From contig NC_031470.1 in assembly GCF_000006565.2 (NCBI RefSeq), positions 870,954 through 934,953 of the forward strand: a DNA stretch of 64,000 bases, in the 5' to 3' direction. The first letter of the stretch is position 1; each line of letters starts with the position of its first letter. This DNA comes from Toxoplasma gondii ME49 (taxonomy: Eukaryota > Apicomplexa > Conoidasida > Eucoccidiorida > Sarcocystidae). The notes beneath the pieces are model-generated. The model was not told where the DNA came from and did no database searches. It worked only from the letters and a program-made list of their open reading frames with translations. Shown here piece by piece: positions 38,259-48,412 of this stretch. Position numbers and translations under genes: made by a program.

Positions 38259-41200
38259 ATGATCAATCTGCATCAGCTCTTCCGTGTTTTTTCTCGGGTC
38301 TCGTCTTCAGCTTCCGACCCTTCCGCGTCGAATCCGTCCCCTGCGTCGCTGGTTTCTGTGCCGGCTCTCCAGACTCTCTCTTTCCCTGCGCTCCAGCAGC
38401 AGGACCTTCTCGCATCTCTCGCAGCTGCATCCTTGCCAGGGCCGGACTCGGTCACGATGTCCAGCAGTCCGACGTCCGTTCTGAATTCTTCCTTCTGCAG
38501 TCTTCCGTCGTCCAGGAAACCTGCCGCTCTCCCGTTCCCCGCGACCTCGCCCAAAACTCCCCATCTTTCCGACTCCTTCCCGGCCTCCGCGATCTCGGGT
38601 CCGTCGTCGCCAGGCCTGCAGGAGCTGCTCGCATCCCCGGAACTCGCCGCCGCCGCTCTCGCCTCGCTTCAGAAGCAGCAGCTACGTCTCGCGCTCGGCA
38701 CAGAGAGGGGCGGCTGCGGGGCGAGAGGCGACGAACACTTACACAGTATTTTGCTTCAGCACAAAGCCACGAGTGAGAACGCGATGCGGTGGTCGTGGCA
38801 CGCCGGTCGGGACGGAGCTCAAGAGCTAGACACCGTCCCAGAGACCTTTGATCTGCCTCTTTCGCTGTCGTCGTTCCTCGGCGTGGCTCCGCAACAGCCC
38901 TCTTCTCTGCCACGTTCGTCACTCCTTCCGCCTACGGACTTCTCCCTTACAGACGGAACCCTTCGGGTGTCGAGCTCAATGCTGCCTGCGCTCGCGACGG
39001 GCAGCGAGTCGGGTTCATCCCGCGGCCTGAACAGCGCCCAGGCGTCTCCCTCTTTCAGTTCTCTTCGGGGGCCTCCCGTCTCCGTTCCGGAAGAGGAAGT
39101 GTCTGGGTCTCTTGAGGGGTCACCAGGCCCGTTTTCCTCTGGGCATCCACCAGCCGCCCCCTCGCACCCGTGCAGCACCGTCTCGGGTGCAGACACCCAG
39201 GAGGCGGAGCCGCCGTTGCTGACTTTGGTCGCCGTAAATACGCCGGACGCTCAAGACCCCGCGGTGGATGGGGCGTCGCTCTGTGCCTCGAAGGAGGGCA
39301 TGCGCACGAGTTCCGCCGATCTCGGAGACAGTCTGCTGGCTCCGCCGGGGCACGGCAGCGCCGCGCCATTGCCGGGGCGACATCTGGGCTCTGACGCCAC
39401 GCGCACCACGACCACGACAGGGAGTGGAGCTCCAGAGAGTCCCTCGCTTCCTCTGGCTCGCGGCGACTGCGAAGGCGCAGAGCGTGGACTCGCACTTCTC
39501 GAGGCTCCCGTCAATGGATTCAACCTCGCTGCTTCCCAATCGGTCCTGGGAGGCTTTGCCGCCGACACGCGTGGCGAGGCAGGTGAGAAAGGAATCGCGC
39601 CGCAAAGCCGCAAAGCAAGAAAGCCAGGAACTGCAGTGGAGACAGCTGGCGCCCCAGAGGCGGTGCGGCGAGGCCGAGCCGCATGCAATGGAGAAGCAGA
39701 GACAACCGGGTTGGAAACTGCACCACAGCAGGTCAGCACATCCGAAGAGACGGCGAAGAGTGGGAGGGAGCTCGCATGCGCGAGGGCGGGCATGGATGAG
39801 GAAGAGGACGCAGCGTTTCCGTCTCATGTCGTGTCAGAGTTTCGTGGCCCTCCAGAAATTTCAAATGTGTTCAACGATTTAGACTGCTCGTCAGCAGTCG
39901 AGAGGCCTCAGGGCTGCCTGCAGCATGCCGCAGTTCAGCCCTTTTTACCCGCCGTGGCCCCGGAGGTTCGTCCCAGCGCTACAACTGCTGGACGGACTCC
40001 CATGGGGTTGTGGAGCGAGGCCGGAAGAGTGAGCAGCCTGGAGACAGATACAGCGGAAATAGGCAGACGCCTCGACGGTGAATCGTCTGGCTCCCCTGAT
40101 CGGTGGGGAGATGCGCGACTTTCCTCACCAGACTCCGTTCCTTCTTCAGCAGACGTGCCCGTACCGAGCCGTCCACAGTGTCAAGAGCAGGTACCTCAGG
40201 TCGACCCAGACTCTTCGCATCCCTTATTCGCCTCATGCTCAGCTGGGTCTTCCTCAACTGCAGGCTCTGCCAGCGCGCTTGCCGGACTCGCTTCTCCTTT
40301 TCCCCCTCCAAAGTCCCCGAAAACGGGGGCAAATGACCCTCGGATGACCCCGTCTGAAGGCGAAATGAGGGCCGTCTCCGGGGCTCCTCCTTCTCTGCAT
40401 ATGTCCCCCCCTATTCCTCCTCTTGCCTTGCAGGACAGCTTCGGCGAGTGTACTGCGTCTTCGCTCGCGGGCGTCGACGCCCCAGAGGCCACCGCAGGCG
40501 GCTTGGCCGAAGGTGTGGCCACAGGTGGTGGGTCTGACAGTGTCGGCGAAGGGCGTCTGCCTGGAGCCGCCTCTCTGGAGGTACCTTCCTCGCCGTCTGC
40601 TCTCTTATCTGGAGCCCCAGCGAGTCTCCTCCTTCTGCTGCGAAACGGACAATCGGGGGCAGCCGCTCTCGTCGCCGCCATGCAGCAGCACCAAGCTCTG
40701 TCAGGTGACGCTGAGGAAGCGCTCGAGGCGGTTTTGGCCGGTGGCTCGAACGTGGGCGATATGGCGAACTCGAGCCGAGGGTTGGAGACAGTTGGGGACG
40801 GAACTCGAGGATCAGCGCATACGACGCATGCAGCCCACAGCAGCGGGAGAAACGCTGTTGGTGCATGCCCAGCACCAGACAGGGAAGGCGAGACTGTGGC
40901 GGTGCCGACCTCCGTGTTAACAAACAACCCCGCTTCGACTTCAAAGACGATGCCGTCTGTGTATTCTACGCCGGCGTCTGCAGGCTTGTCCCTCACGTCT
41001 TCCTCAACTCCGCCGGTGCTTCCAACTCCAAACCCTGGGGCCGGGATGCCGCCGCTCGCGTCCGCGCACGCTGCTTCACCAGCGGTGCCGGGAGATGCGA
41101 ATCTGCAGTCGCTCTTTTTTTGGGCTCCACAGGCGTGTCCTTTGCAGCCGGGCGCCTTGGCTGTTGATGCCTCAGCTTCTTCCTGCGGGGGCGTGGGGAG

Positions 41201-43271
41201 TTGCAACGGAGGCCCAGCGCCGCCGGGGCCCTCGCCCGTCGCGGAGCTGCTGGACGCTTCGGGCTCTGGGCCTTTCGGCGCAGCGGGTAGTGGCGCCCAA
41301 CTTGCGGCAGGCCCCTTCGGCGCAGCGACGCCGGCGTCAGCCACGTTCCAGCAGCAGCTTCTGCTGCTCTCTGCGGCGTTTGACCAGATAGGCTCGTCGT
41401 CGTTTCCTGTTGTTGGCGGAGAGAACTTTATTGGGTACTCCGCCCTGAGCGCTGCCCGGCCCGACGCCTCGGACCTTTCTGCATCGGGTGGCCCGCCGGC
41501 GTCCCTGCCAGTTCTCCTGGCTGCAGCGAATGCAGGTGTGGGGCCCGGCGCAGCAGGGGTCGGAGACCAGCCAGATTTTCTAGCGCTTCTGGGTGGAGGA
41601 AGCGCTTCGCGTGAAGGCGCTAGGGACCCGGTTGGAGGCGAGTTGGGCGGAGCAGGGAACTCAGCCACTTCCATGAAAGGAGTGAAGAGACAATTTGTGC
41701 AGAACGGGCATGGCACTGCGAGCCAAACACACCCCGAAGAAAACACTCAAGGCCCAGGCAGGAGTGCAGCTGTCGTTGGGAGAGCAACGAAGAAACAGCG
41801 CCGAGGCCCGCCTCATAGTGGTGCTGCGGTGTCGAGTGGGGCCCCGTCAGGCGTGCTAGCTGTTCCAGGATGTCTCGGACCCCCATCAGTAGCCAAAGGG
41901 CCTGGCAGCGATGAGTTCAACTTGCAACAGCTGCAACAGAGTAGGGATTCACGTCACAGTGCTGACAATGCCTCAGGAATTCCAAACTGGCCTCCCGTGT
42001 TCTCAAACGGTAATCATACTTTGGGTGTGGGTACGCGGTCGCCGTCTCCGAGTGTGTGCAGTATTTCTCATGACGCAGGTTTCTTTGGTGCGTCTGGCAG
42101 CAATCATGCCGGGTCTCTCTCCACTCCGGTGTGTCTTCCGCAACTCCCGGGGGCGGCCTCGGCGTCGGAGGGACCTTGTGAAGCCCAGCAGACGCCTCCG
42201 GGAAGCATCCCGGAAGCTACAACCCTAGGTGGACTTTCAGCGGCCAGTGGAAACCCGAACTCGACGTTTTCAGTGTCCGCTGGAGGTGGCGTGGCCCCGG
42301 CGATTCTGAACCTGTCTTCAGCTTCGCGGACTTCGAGCCAGACGTCTCCCTGCTGTCCGACAGCCCCGGGCTCTCTGCTCTCGGGTGGCTCGGGACCAGC
42401 GCTGTTCTTCGCCGGGCCTCCGTCACCTCTCCAGAAAGCGCCCGTCTACGCAGGTGGAAGTGGAAGCGTGTGTGCGAGCAGCGGCGACGCCATCGCTGCT
42501 GCGGCACTCCTCCACCTCCGAACCCTTCAGCAGCTGCAAGAGCTGCAACGCCACTTCCAGCGCCCCGGGAGCCTGCCGCCGGCCGTGACACCCGCATGTC
42601 TTCCCTCGGGTGTCGCTGGGTGTTCTCCAGCAGGTCTAGGCGCTTCCACACCTGGGACTCACAGCGTCGTCTGTAACAGCAGTGCGTCTCCAGTGCCAGG
42701 TGCTTCTCGGGTGCCGAGGAGGCCCGACGGACGAGGCACAGGAGGTGCAGGAGGCGATCCGGGGCCGTCGAAAAGAGGCAGTGTAAGTGTTTCACCGAGT
42801 GCGCAACAGTTCGTACTTCTCCAGTTGAAACAACAGCAACCCGGAAGCCACGGTAATGCCCTTTCGCTTGGCACGCAGGGGAACAGCAGCAACCCCGCGC
42901 CGGCAGGAGGCGCCGGTGCCCCGCAACAACACCATCCCGGTGTTTGTTACTCGCCTCCCAAGGACGTCTGGCGTGCGAGGATCACCGTCGACGGCCGGCA
43001 ACACGAGCAGCAATTCTCAGTCAAGCGTCACGGGTTCGAAGAGGCTCGCCTCCTCGCGGTCCAATGGCGGGCCCACATGGAGAATCTCCGGCTCGGAGGT
43101 GCAGCGAAAGGCAAAGGGAATGCGAGCGCCTCCAGCGCTTCAGCCGCCACAGCGACCTCTCAGGGGTCTTCCCAGTCCTCGCACCAGCCGCCCTTAGGTA
43201 GCTTGATGGTCAGTGGCAACTCTGGTATGTCGGGCCCCGGAGCGGGACCCTTAGCTAACCGCGGACTCTGA
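38259..43271 (+). CDS. AP2-domain (ApiAP2) DNA-binding protein, intronless, 1,670 aa
   Basis: This is a probable nuclear sequence-specific transcription factor or chromatin regulator. The start is the first ATG of the frame, in an AAAAATG context. The open frame extends 15 codons upstream from a TTG, but an acceptor-like CAG sits just before the ATG. Most of the protein (1-1555) is disordered and rich in Ser, Ala, Gly, Pro, with Gln clusters such as QQLQELQRHFQ near residue 1420. One AP2 domain lies at about 1561-1610. It shows the family pattern: VWRARITVDG (strand 1), QQFSVKRHGFEEARLLAVQW (strand 3 into the helix), then a short basic/Ser-rich tail. I see no second AP2 domain and no ACDC domain. 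It is the only uninterrupted long gene in an intron-rich neighbourhood. DNA target and AP2 nomenclature cannot be read from the sequence. Confidence 0.9.
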   Translation: MINLHQLFRVFSRVSSSASDPSASNPSPASLVSVPALQTLSFPALQQQDLLASLAAASLPGPDSVTMSSSPTSVLNSSFCSLPSSRKPAALPFPATSPKTPHLSDSFPASAISGPSSPGLQELLASPELAAAALASLQKQQLRLALGTERGGCGARGDEHLHSILLQHKATSENAMRWSWHAGRDGAQELDTVPETFDLPLSLSSFLGVAPQQPSSLPRSSLLPPTDFSLTDGTLRVSSSMLPALATGSESGSSRGLNSAQASPSFSSLRGPPVSVPEEEVSGSLEGSPGPFSSGHPPAAPSHPCSTVSGADTQEAEPPLLTLVAVNTPDAQDPAVDGASLCASKEGMRTSSADLGDSLLAPPGHGSAAPLPGRHLGSDATRTTTTTGSGAPESPSLPLARGDCEGAERGLALLEAPVNGFNLAASQSVLGGFAADTRGEAGEKGIAPQSRKARKPGTAVETAGAPEAVRRGRAACNGEAETTGLETAPQQVSTSEETAKSGRELACARAGMDEEEDAAFPSHVVSEFRGPPEISNVFNDLDCSSAVERPQGCLQHAAVQPFLPAVAPEVRPSATTAGRTPMGLWSEAGRVSSLETDTAEIGRRLDGESSGSPDRWGDARLSSPDSVPSSADVPVPSRPQCQEQVPQVDPDSSHPLFASCSAGSSSTAGSASALAGLASPFPPPKSPKTGANDPRMTPSEGEMRAVSGAPPSLHMSPPIPPLALQDSFGECTASSLAGVDAPEATAGGLAEGVATGGGSDSVGEGRLPGAASLEVPSSPSALLSGAPASLLLLLRNGQSGAAALVAAMQQHQALSGDAEEALEAVLAGGSNVGDMANSSRGLETVGDGTRGSAHTTHAAHSSGRNAVGACPAPDREGETVAVPTSVLTNNPASTSKTMPSVYSTPASAGLSLTSSSTPPVLPTPNPGAGMPPLASAHAASPAVPGDANLQSLFFWAPQACPLQPGALAVDASASSCGGVGSCNGGPAPPGPSPVAELLDASGSGPFGAAGSGAQLAAGPFGAATPASATFQQQLLLLSAAFDQIGSSSFPVVGGENFIGYSALSAARPDASDLSASGGPPASLPVLLAAANAGVGPGAAGVGDQPDFLALLGGGSASREGARDPVGGELGGAGNSATSMKGVKRQFVQNGHGTASQTHPEENTQGPGRSAAVVGRATKKQRRGPPHSGAAVSSGAPSGVLAVPGCLGPPSVAKGPGSDEFNLQQLQQSRDSRHSADNASGIPNWPPVFSNGNHTLGVGTRSPSPSVCSISHDAGFFGASGSNHAGSLSTPVCLPQLPGAASASEGPCEAQQTPPGSIPEATTLGGLSAASGNPNSTFSVSAGGGVAPAILNLSSASRTSSQTSPCCPTAPGSLLSGGSGPALFFAGPPSPLQKAPVYAGGSGSVCASSGDAIAAAALLHLRTLQQLQELQRHFQRPGSLPPAVTPACLPSGVAGCSPAGLGASTPGTHSVVCNSSASPVPGASRVPRRPDGRGTGGAGGDPGPSKRGSVSVSPSAQQFVLLQLKQQQPGSHGNALSLGTQGNSSNPAPAGGAGAPQQHHPGVCYSPPKDVWRARITVDGRQHEQQFSVKRHGFEEARLLAVQWRAHMENLRLGGAAKGKGNASASSASAATATSQGSSQSSHQPPLGSLMVSGNSGMSGPGAGPLANRGL
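42939..43088 (+). other. AP2 DNA-binding domain of the ApiAP2 gene
   Basis: About 50 codons match the apicomplexan AP2 fold: three strands (WRARITV, a short second strand, QQFSVKR) and a C-terminal helix (GFEEARLLAVQWRAHME). The Gly-Phe-Glu-Glu-Ala-Arg helix start is the most diagnostic part. Confidence 0.92.
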
Positions 43272-44791
43272 AACATCGTGGAGCGTGGGTGGATGGTGTG
43301 GTGCACCATGTACAACAGGGGGCGGCTTCGATCAGGTGAATGAGGATTTGTAAAAATGCGAGAGGAGAGAAGTGTAGGGAGAAGATACTTACGGTTGATA
43401 GAAATATATTGCAGCGGAATCTAGTGGAAAGTAACATTAGATCCGTGTCAGTTCGGCATGGCTCTGTTCGGTGACACGTGCCTGGTATAGTAACAGGGAA
43501 CATTTTGAAGAGTGTACGCGCTTCGAAAAGCGAGAAATGCCTGCGCATCTTTCGGCACCATTTGTCGCTGAGCCAGAAATGCCGTCGGTGTTGGAGTTAG
43601 AGTGGCTCGATTTTCTTCAGCCGTTCCCGCTTTGTCACGTGCGGGGCCGTTGCATCGCCCTGCTTCACACAGGTGTCTGTCTTCGTTTTGATCTATCTCC
43701 AGTGTGGAAAGGAAACGCCTAGTGTCCTGGGCCGCGTTGGAGGCTGAGACGTGCACGGAAGCATTTCTTACTCTCCGAGTTTGCTCGCTCTCGGAGAACA
43801 AACAGTTTTTTCAATTTCGTGTATAGTTCTAGGTAAATTTCATCAAGGTTGTGCTTAACCTGAGCTCAGCGGTTGGTAGGTGTATATACACCCCAGCGAA
43901 CGGTGATGTGTGGCCAGATGGCTGGGGACTGTCGTCCTTGCCGACACGTGTTCGTTCCATCAAGTCCCTGCACGTCAACATTTTTTTTCACCCCTGCGCC
44001 TATTTCTTTTGTTGTGGTGAACGCATGCTCGTCCGTTGTCTCAGCGTGCATTCATTTCTATGATGTGCTCCAGAGTGTTGTTCGTTTGCTTTGGAGAGTG
44101 CGATTTATTGGTTGCTGCTTGATGCCGCTGACGGCGCGTAGATATTTTGTAGAGCAAATGAGTGGAGATTCTCATCTCGTGTTTCTTGTAAGCTTGTCTC
44201 CAGTTTCCCTTCTTTTCCTCCATACCTCTTCGTTTGACGACTCTGCCAAACTTTTCGTCCGTGTCCTCACAATTGTGATTTGCTTCAGACGCTTTCCACG
44301 CACGCTCATATCAGCTGGGCACACAGGTTGCGGTGCCAGAGGGCAGTCCAGAGAAAAGGGTCAAACAGCTGCAACCCATGATTTGAGGCCACGCAGTATT
44401 CCACGGTAGATTGCATCGAACGTGGACGGCTATGCCCTTCTAGGGAAGCTGTGTAGCGCTTCTTTCGGAAATGTATATGCGATGCATCTGCCCACACACT
44501 ATTGACAATTGCACCAAGGGAGGCAGCCGCGCAACGTCCCATCTTCGTACTGCCTCAGTCCTCAATTTTGAGCTTTCAGGCACGCGGATATACGTCACGA
44601 AGGAACGCCGCGTTTCCGAAGACCATGTGCCGTAACTACCCGCATTTTCATACATGAGTAGCACTTTCCCCTTACTTAGCAGGAAAACCGAGTGTGTCCC
44701 TTAGCGGTGAGCTGAACGGAAAGACATACAGCCTCCAGATACAGTTTGCAGCATCCCACCATCTCTTCTATGGAAGAAAGGAAATGTACTC
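43272..44791. other. Convergent intergenic region
   Basis: About 1.5 kb lies between the AP2 stop and the minus-strand stop of the glycosyltransferase gene, so both 3' ends meet here. Short frames at 43873-44409 and 43448-43801 have no domain and no splice support. I see no RNA gene. Confidence 0.45.
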
Positions 44792-47700
44792 TTAGTCCGC
44801 GATTCGTCTGCGAAGGATCGTGCCTCGTCGCTTGGCCGTTTTTGATGGGCCTCTCTTAGATGCAGCGCGTTCAGAGATTCCGCGCGCCGCGGTCGGGATT
44901 TCAGGTGTTCCACTGTTTTCGATTGAACTGACCGTACATATGCTGGTTCTCGCCTCTTTCTGAAAGCCAGACTGCCTCTTCAGGGAGCCTCTGCGTCGTC
45001 GACACCCCCTCCCGTGAACTGAAGGAGTGCGATGGTGTTGCCGCCTGGATTCCCCCTGGCGCCCCGCCGGGGGTTTCATAGCCCCACCAACTCCCTGAAT
45101 TGGGAAGGTGTGGCGTTCAGCAGTACAGGATTCGAGCAAAGCAGAATCTTGGCGCATGCGAGCTATTGACGCTTGTTCTTGGATCATGTGCTGCAAAAAT
45201 GTGGTTTTTGGAGACTGGACAGACGCTGCAACCTCCGTGTGCAATGCAAACCCTACGGCGCTGCCGTATTCTTCGGCTGTTTCTTCACGTGTGCATGCAC
45301 CTTCCACTTTTGGACGGATACCGGTGCGTAGTCTGCTGTTGAAACGAGGATACTGTCCTCCGGAAACGGTTGCTGGCCGTCGTCTCAACAGGCTGCTCCA
45401 GACTGCCACGGCTGTTAGACCCAGGCCAGACATTACCAAGGCGAGAAGCCAGACCCAGCTAAGTGCGTGGCAGAAATGAAACAGATGGTGTAAGCCTTTG
45501 CAGGTTGCTGAAACAGAGGTGAAAATCGCACTCTCAGCTATCCGATGCCAGTGCCTCGGAAGTGCTTTCTGCTGGGGTCCCTGCCTCCACAAAAAGAATG
45601 AGCCAGCAGGTTCCTGAGGGGTGTCCTCGGGAATCAGCACAAGCGCTACCTTCAGAATCCCCATCAAGCTGAGAATGCCAAGGATCTCAGCTGAGACGAA
45701 GAAGATAATGAACAACCAGGAAACTAAACGGTCGAGATGGGCGGTTGGTGGAAGCACCGCCCGTCTATATTTGTGGATGAACTCACGACAGAGACGAGGA
45801 ATTAGAGACATGCTGCCGAGCTGGGCACCTTGCGCTGGAAGGCCCAACTGTTTTAGGAAGTTATCAGCATTGTGGCTTCGGGGGATATGCACAAAGCACG
45901 GTGTCTCCCTCGTCACCACATCCATTGCTATCCGTGGCAGTGGGGAGGGACGAAAGAATGGAGGTGAGTGAGGAGCCCCGAGAGAGCAGGGGAGAATGGG
46001 GCCTCTCGTCGAAGGCAAATTAGGAGGAACGTGGGTAGACTGTGCATGTGCATCGGCGTAACTGAGGACAGCCAAGTCGTTTCTGAACACACACACACAC
46101 ATGAAGTGCGTAGAAGGTGAAAGGAAGAGGTTCAAACTTCAGGATACCATATGCTGTAAACGTCCCAAAACCCATCGCTACAAGTTCCTGTTCAGTGACC
46201 ACAGAAATTGTCGAGTACCTATTCGCAGGCAACCGAACGACATCACCAAGAGTAGTAGGAAAAGAAATATTATACCTTTGATGTTGTGGAGTTGTGGAGC
46301 CTTACGCAAGCTGGATGCAACCCCAAGAACCTACTGCACTTACGCAGATCGATAGCGGTGGAACAGTGAGCCGTTTGAGTCAACTGTCACGAGAACGTCT
46401 GGCTGTGCGTTATACATTTCTCCAAGCAGCACATGCTGAGAAAGGTCTTCTGGGACGTCGGCAAAGAGATTGATAATATCTCGCGCGAACGCAGCAAAGG
46501 CGCCTGATGCGTAAAGCATAATGATTCATAACTTCAACACAGACGGCATCTTGCTAGCGCTATGGCTCAGTCAACGTCCCGTTGGTAACGCCAAGCACAG
46601 GTTGCTGCGTTCAGTACCCCACCGGGAAACTAGCATTCTGACCCTTTGTGAGTTTTCTAGACAGCATGGACAGAGAAATCTTTATGCGTACGGACTCCCT
46701 CATTCTTGTCAGCTTGCAACCAGGGTGTCAAAGCTATAACCCACATATGGGGTTATGATGAAATCAGTCTCATTGTGAACGACATCGCTAATGACGGTGT
46801 TGTTAGTATGCTCTTGAGACGGAGTATACCTTACTGCGCATGTGCGGTTACTCTGGGACCTGGCTTACCGGCATTTAGAACCGTCAGGAAAGCGGGCCTG
46901 CTTTGACCAGCTGCCCTCTGAAGTTGAGGGGCATGGAGAGACTGCCGAGTCTGGCGATAGTTAGCGTCCTGCTGGCCCATGCAAACAATCCTACCTCCTG
47001 AAAGTTCGGAACACAAGATTCAAAATAGTCACATCTCTTGTCCAACGAGTGGCGTCCTCCAACGCATCCAACCTGGGGGCTGTCACCTGTCGAGCCACAG
47101 TCTACCGCCCCCCCCTTGAAGGACGTGCATGAGAGACGGATAGCAGGGTCTCTGGCAGATAATTCCGAGTGTTAAGAAAGAGGGGCAAACTGCAGTTCCA
47201 AAGGTGGTCAGTTTTTGGACCTGGCTGTCACAGATAACGTGAGGATACAACGTTTGGTTGCCGGTACCTCTGCAGTGATCATCACCTTCATGACCGGGTT
47301 CCTAAATGCTCTAGCAACATGTGGTGTTGTTTGTTACTGCAGTGCATACTATCCAGGATACGGGAGCAGGAAATAATGTTTGAATGCTCGAGTGAAGAAG
47401 GGCCGACCAAGTGTTCCTGTCTCATGTAACAAGATTATGGCCGGAGTAAGGCTCTCTCGCCTGTTATGTAATCCTGTGTCATTTTTTATATCTGAGTCTA
47501 TCGTGCTGACGTGACTAAGTTTGCTGGAAAACCATGACCGCTACAACGACAAACAAGTGATCTACGGGCATAGTAGAAACTGCGCCTAGCCTGCACTCTG
47601 GACCTCGCTGAGCGCCAACAATTTCAGCAATGACCTTACGCCGAGCCAGCGTGCGAAACGAAACAACACCGGATAGTAGCAACGACGTGAACAGACATTT

Positions 47701-48061
47701 GATCGAAACTAGCTTTGATTTTGTTTATTTCCGGGGGAAGTGTTCACGCACCGAATTCGAGGAACTTGTCTAGAATGACCTCCCGAGGTTGAAGAATAAC
47801 TGTGTTGAAGCCGTCGACCACGACGACTACATCTTGCAACTCGACTTCCTTGCAGAAATCAACAACTTTTTTCAGGCGCCAACCCGGCCCTCCGCAAGTT
47901 TCGCCCCATCCAAGCAGGGTCAGATGTGTGTCAAGAATTGCATCAGAGTAGAGCAGAGCCGTGGTGCACCCTTCGGATCTTGTGCAGACCGTGACCACAT
48001 GGACTCTCGAGCTTTTTTGCCTGGAAGCCCAGGCTGAGGGAAGCGCCAGGGGGCCGCTCAT
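44792..48061 (-). CDS. PLOD/LH3-like glycosyltransferase with two C-terminal membrane segments
   Basis: This is a predicted Mn-dependent glycosyltransferase related to the GT domain of procollagen lysyl hydroxylase 3 and collagen galactosyltransferases. Exons on the minus strand: 48061 (or further upstream)-47752, 46997-46869, 46503-46344, 46082-44792. All phases agree. From the ATG at 48061 it is 629 aa. Landmarks in LH3 order are VHVVTVCT (strand 1), VVVVVDGFNTVILQP (metal-site loop), FLTVLNAGAFAAFARDI (compare LNSGGFIGFA), LLGEMYNAQ, VDSNGSLFHRY (compare LDHKSRIFQNL), and CFVHIPRS with His about 265 (compare the VVHGNGP metal ligand). The loop is DGFN where LH3 has DSYD. After the domain come hydrophobic stretches at about 319-350 and 408-432, then a basic tail of about 195 residues. 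No hydroxylase domain is present. The frame is open upstream to 48484 without an ATG, so a signal-bearing 5' exon is probably missing from this model. Confidence 0.78.
46087..46100 (-). repeat. (GT)n run at a splice acceptor of the glycosyltransferase gene
   Basis: On the transcript strand a GT repeat of about 14 nt directly precedes the TTCAG acceptor at 46083. It replaces the usual CT-rich tract of this gene set. Confidence 0.7.
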
Positions 48062-48412
48062 AGTGCTGTCTTCGCAGACAGCATCTCTGTATGAAACACA
48101 GCCTTGAAGGTAAGGAGCTACTTCGCTCTGTGCAAGATACCAACTCTGGCAACTCGCAGAGAAGAACCGCTCTTCTGAGCTGAGGTTCTCCGTTGTGCTG
48201 AGACGTTGGATGGGCCCTTTTCCGGCTCGTGTCTCTCTCTCTCTGCCGTTTGAGGTTTGCCGTACGGTGGTTGTCTCGTGTACGTTAAGCTGTAGTAAGG
48301 AAGAGAATGCCGAAGTTAAATTGCCTTCTTTTGTGAGCTTTCGGCTGAAAGAGCCGAGGACAGCGGACGAAAGTGTGAACAGTGCCCGCGGCGCGAGGGG
48401 TGAAGCATACAA

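Noticed and set aside
40196..41746. 516-residue open frame on the minus strand inside the AP2 gene
   Set aside because: It is exactly antisense to GC-rich Ser/Ala/Pro coding DNA, which leaves long reverse frames open. It has no domain or splice context, and the AP2 frame is clearly the coding one.
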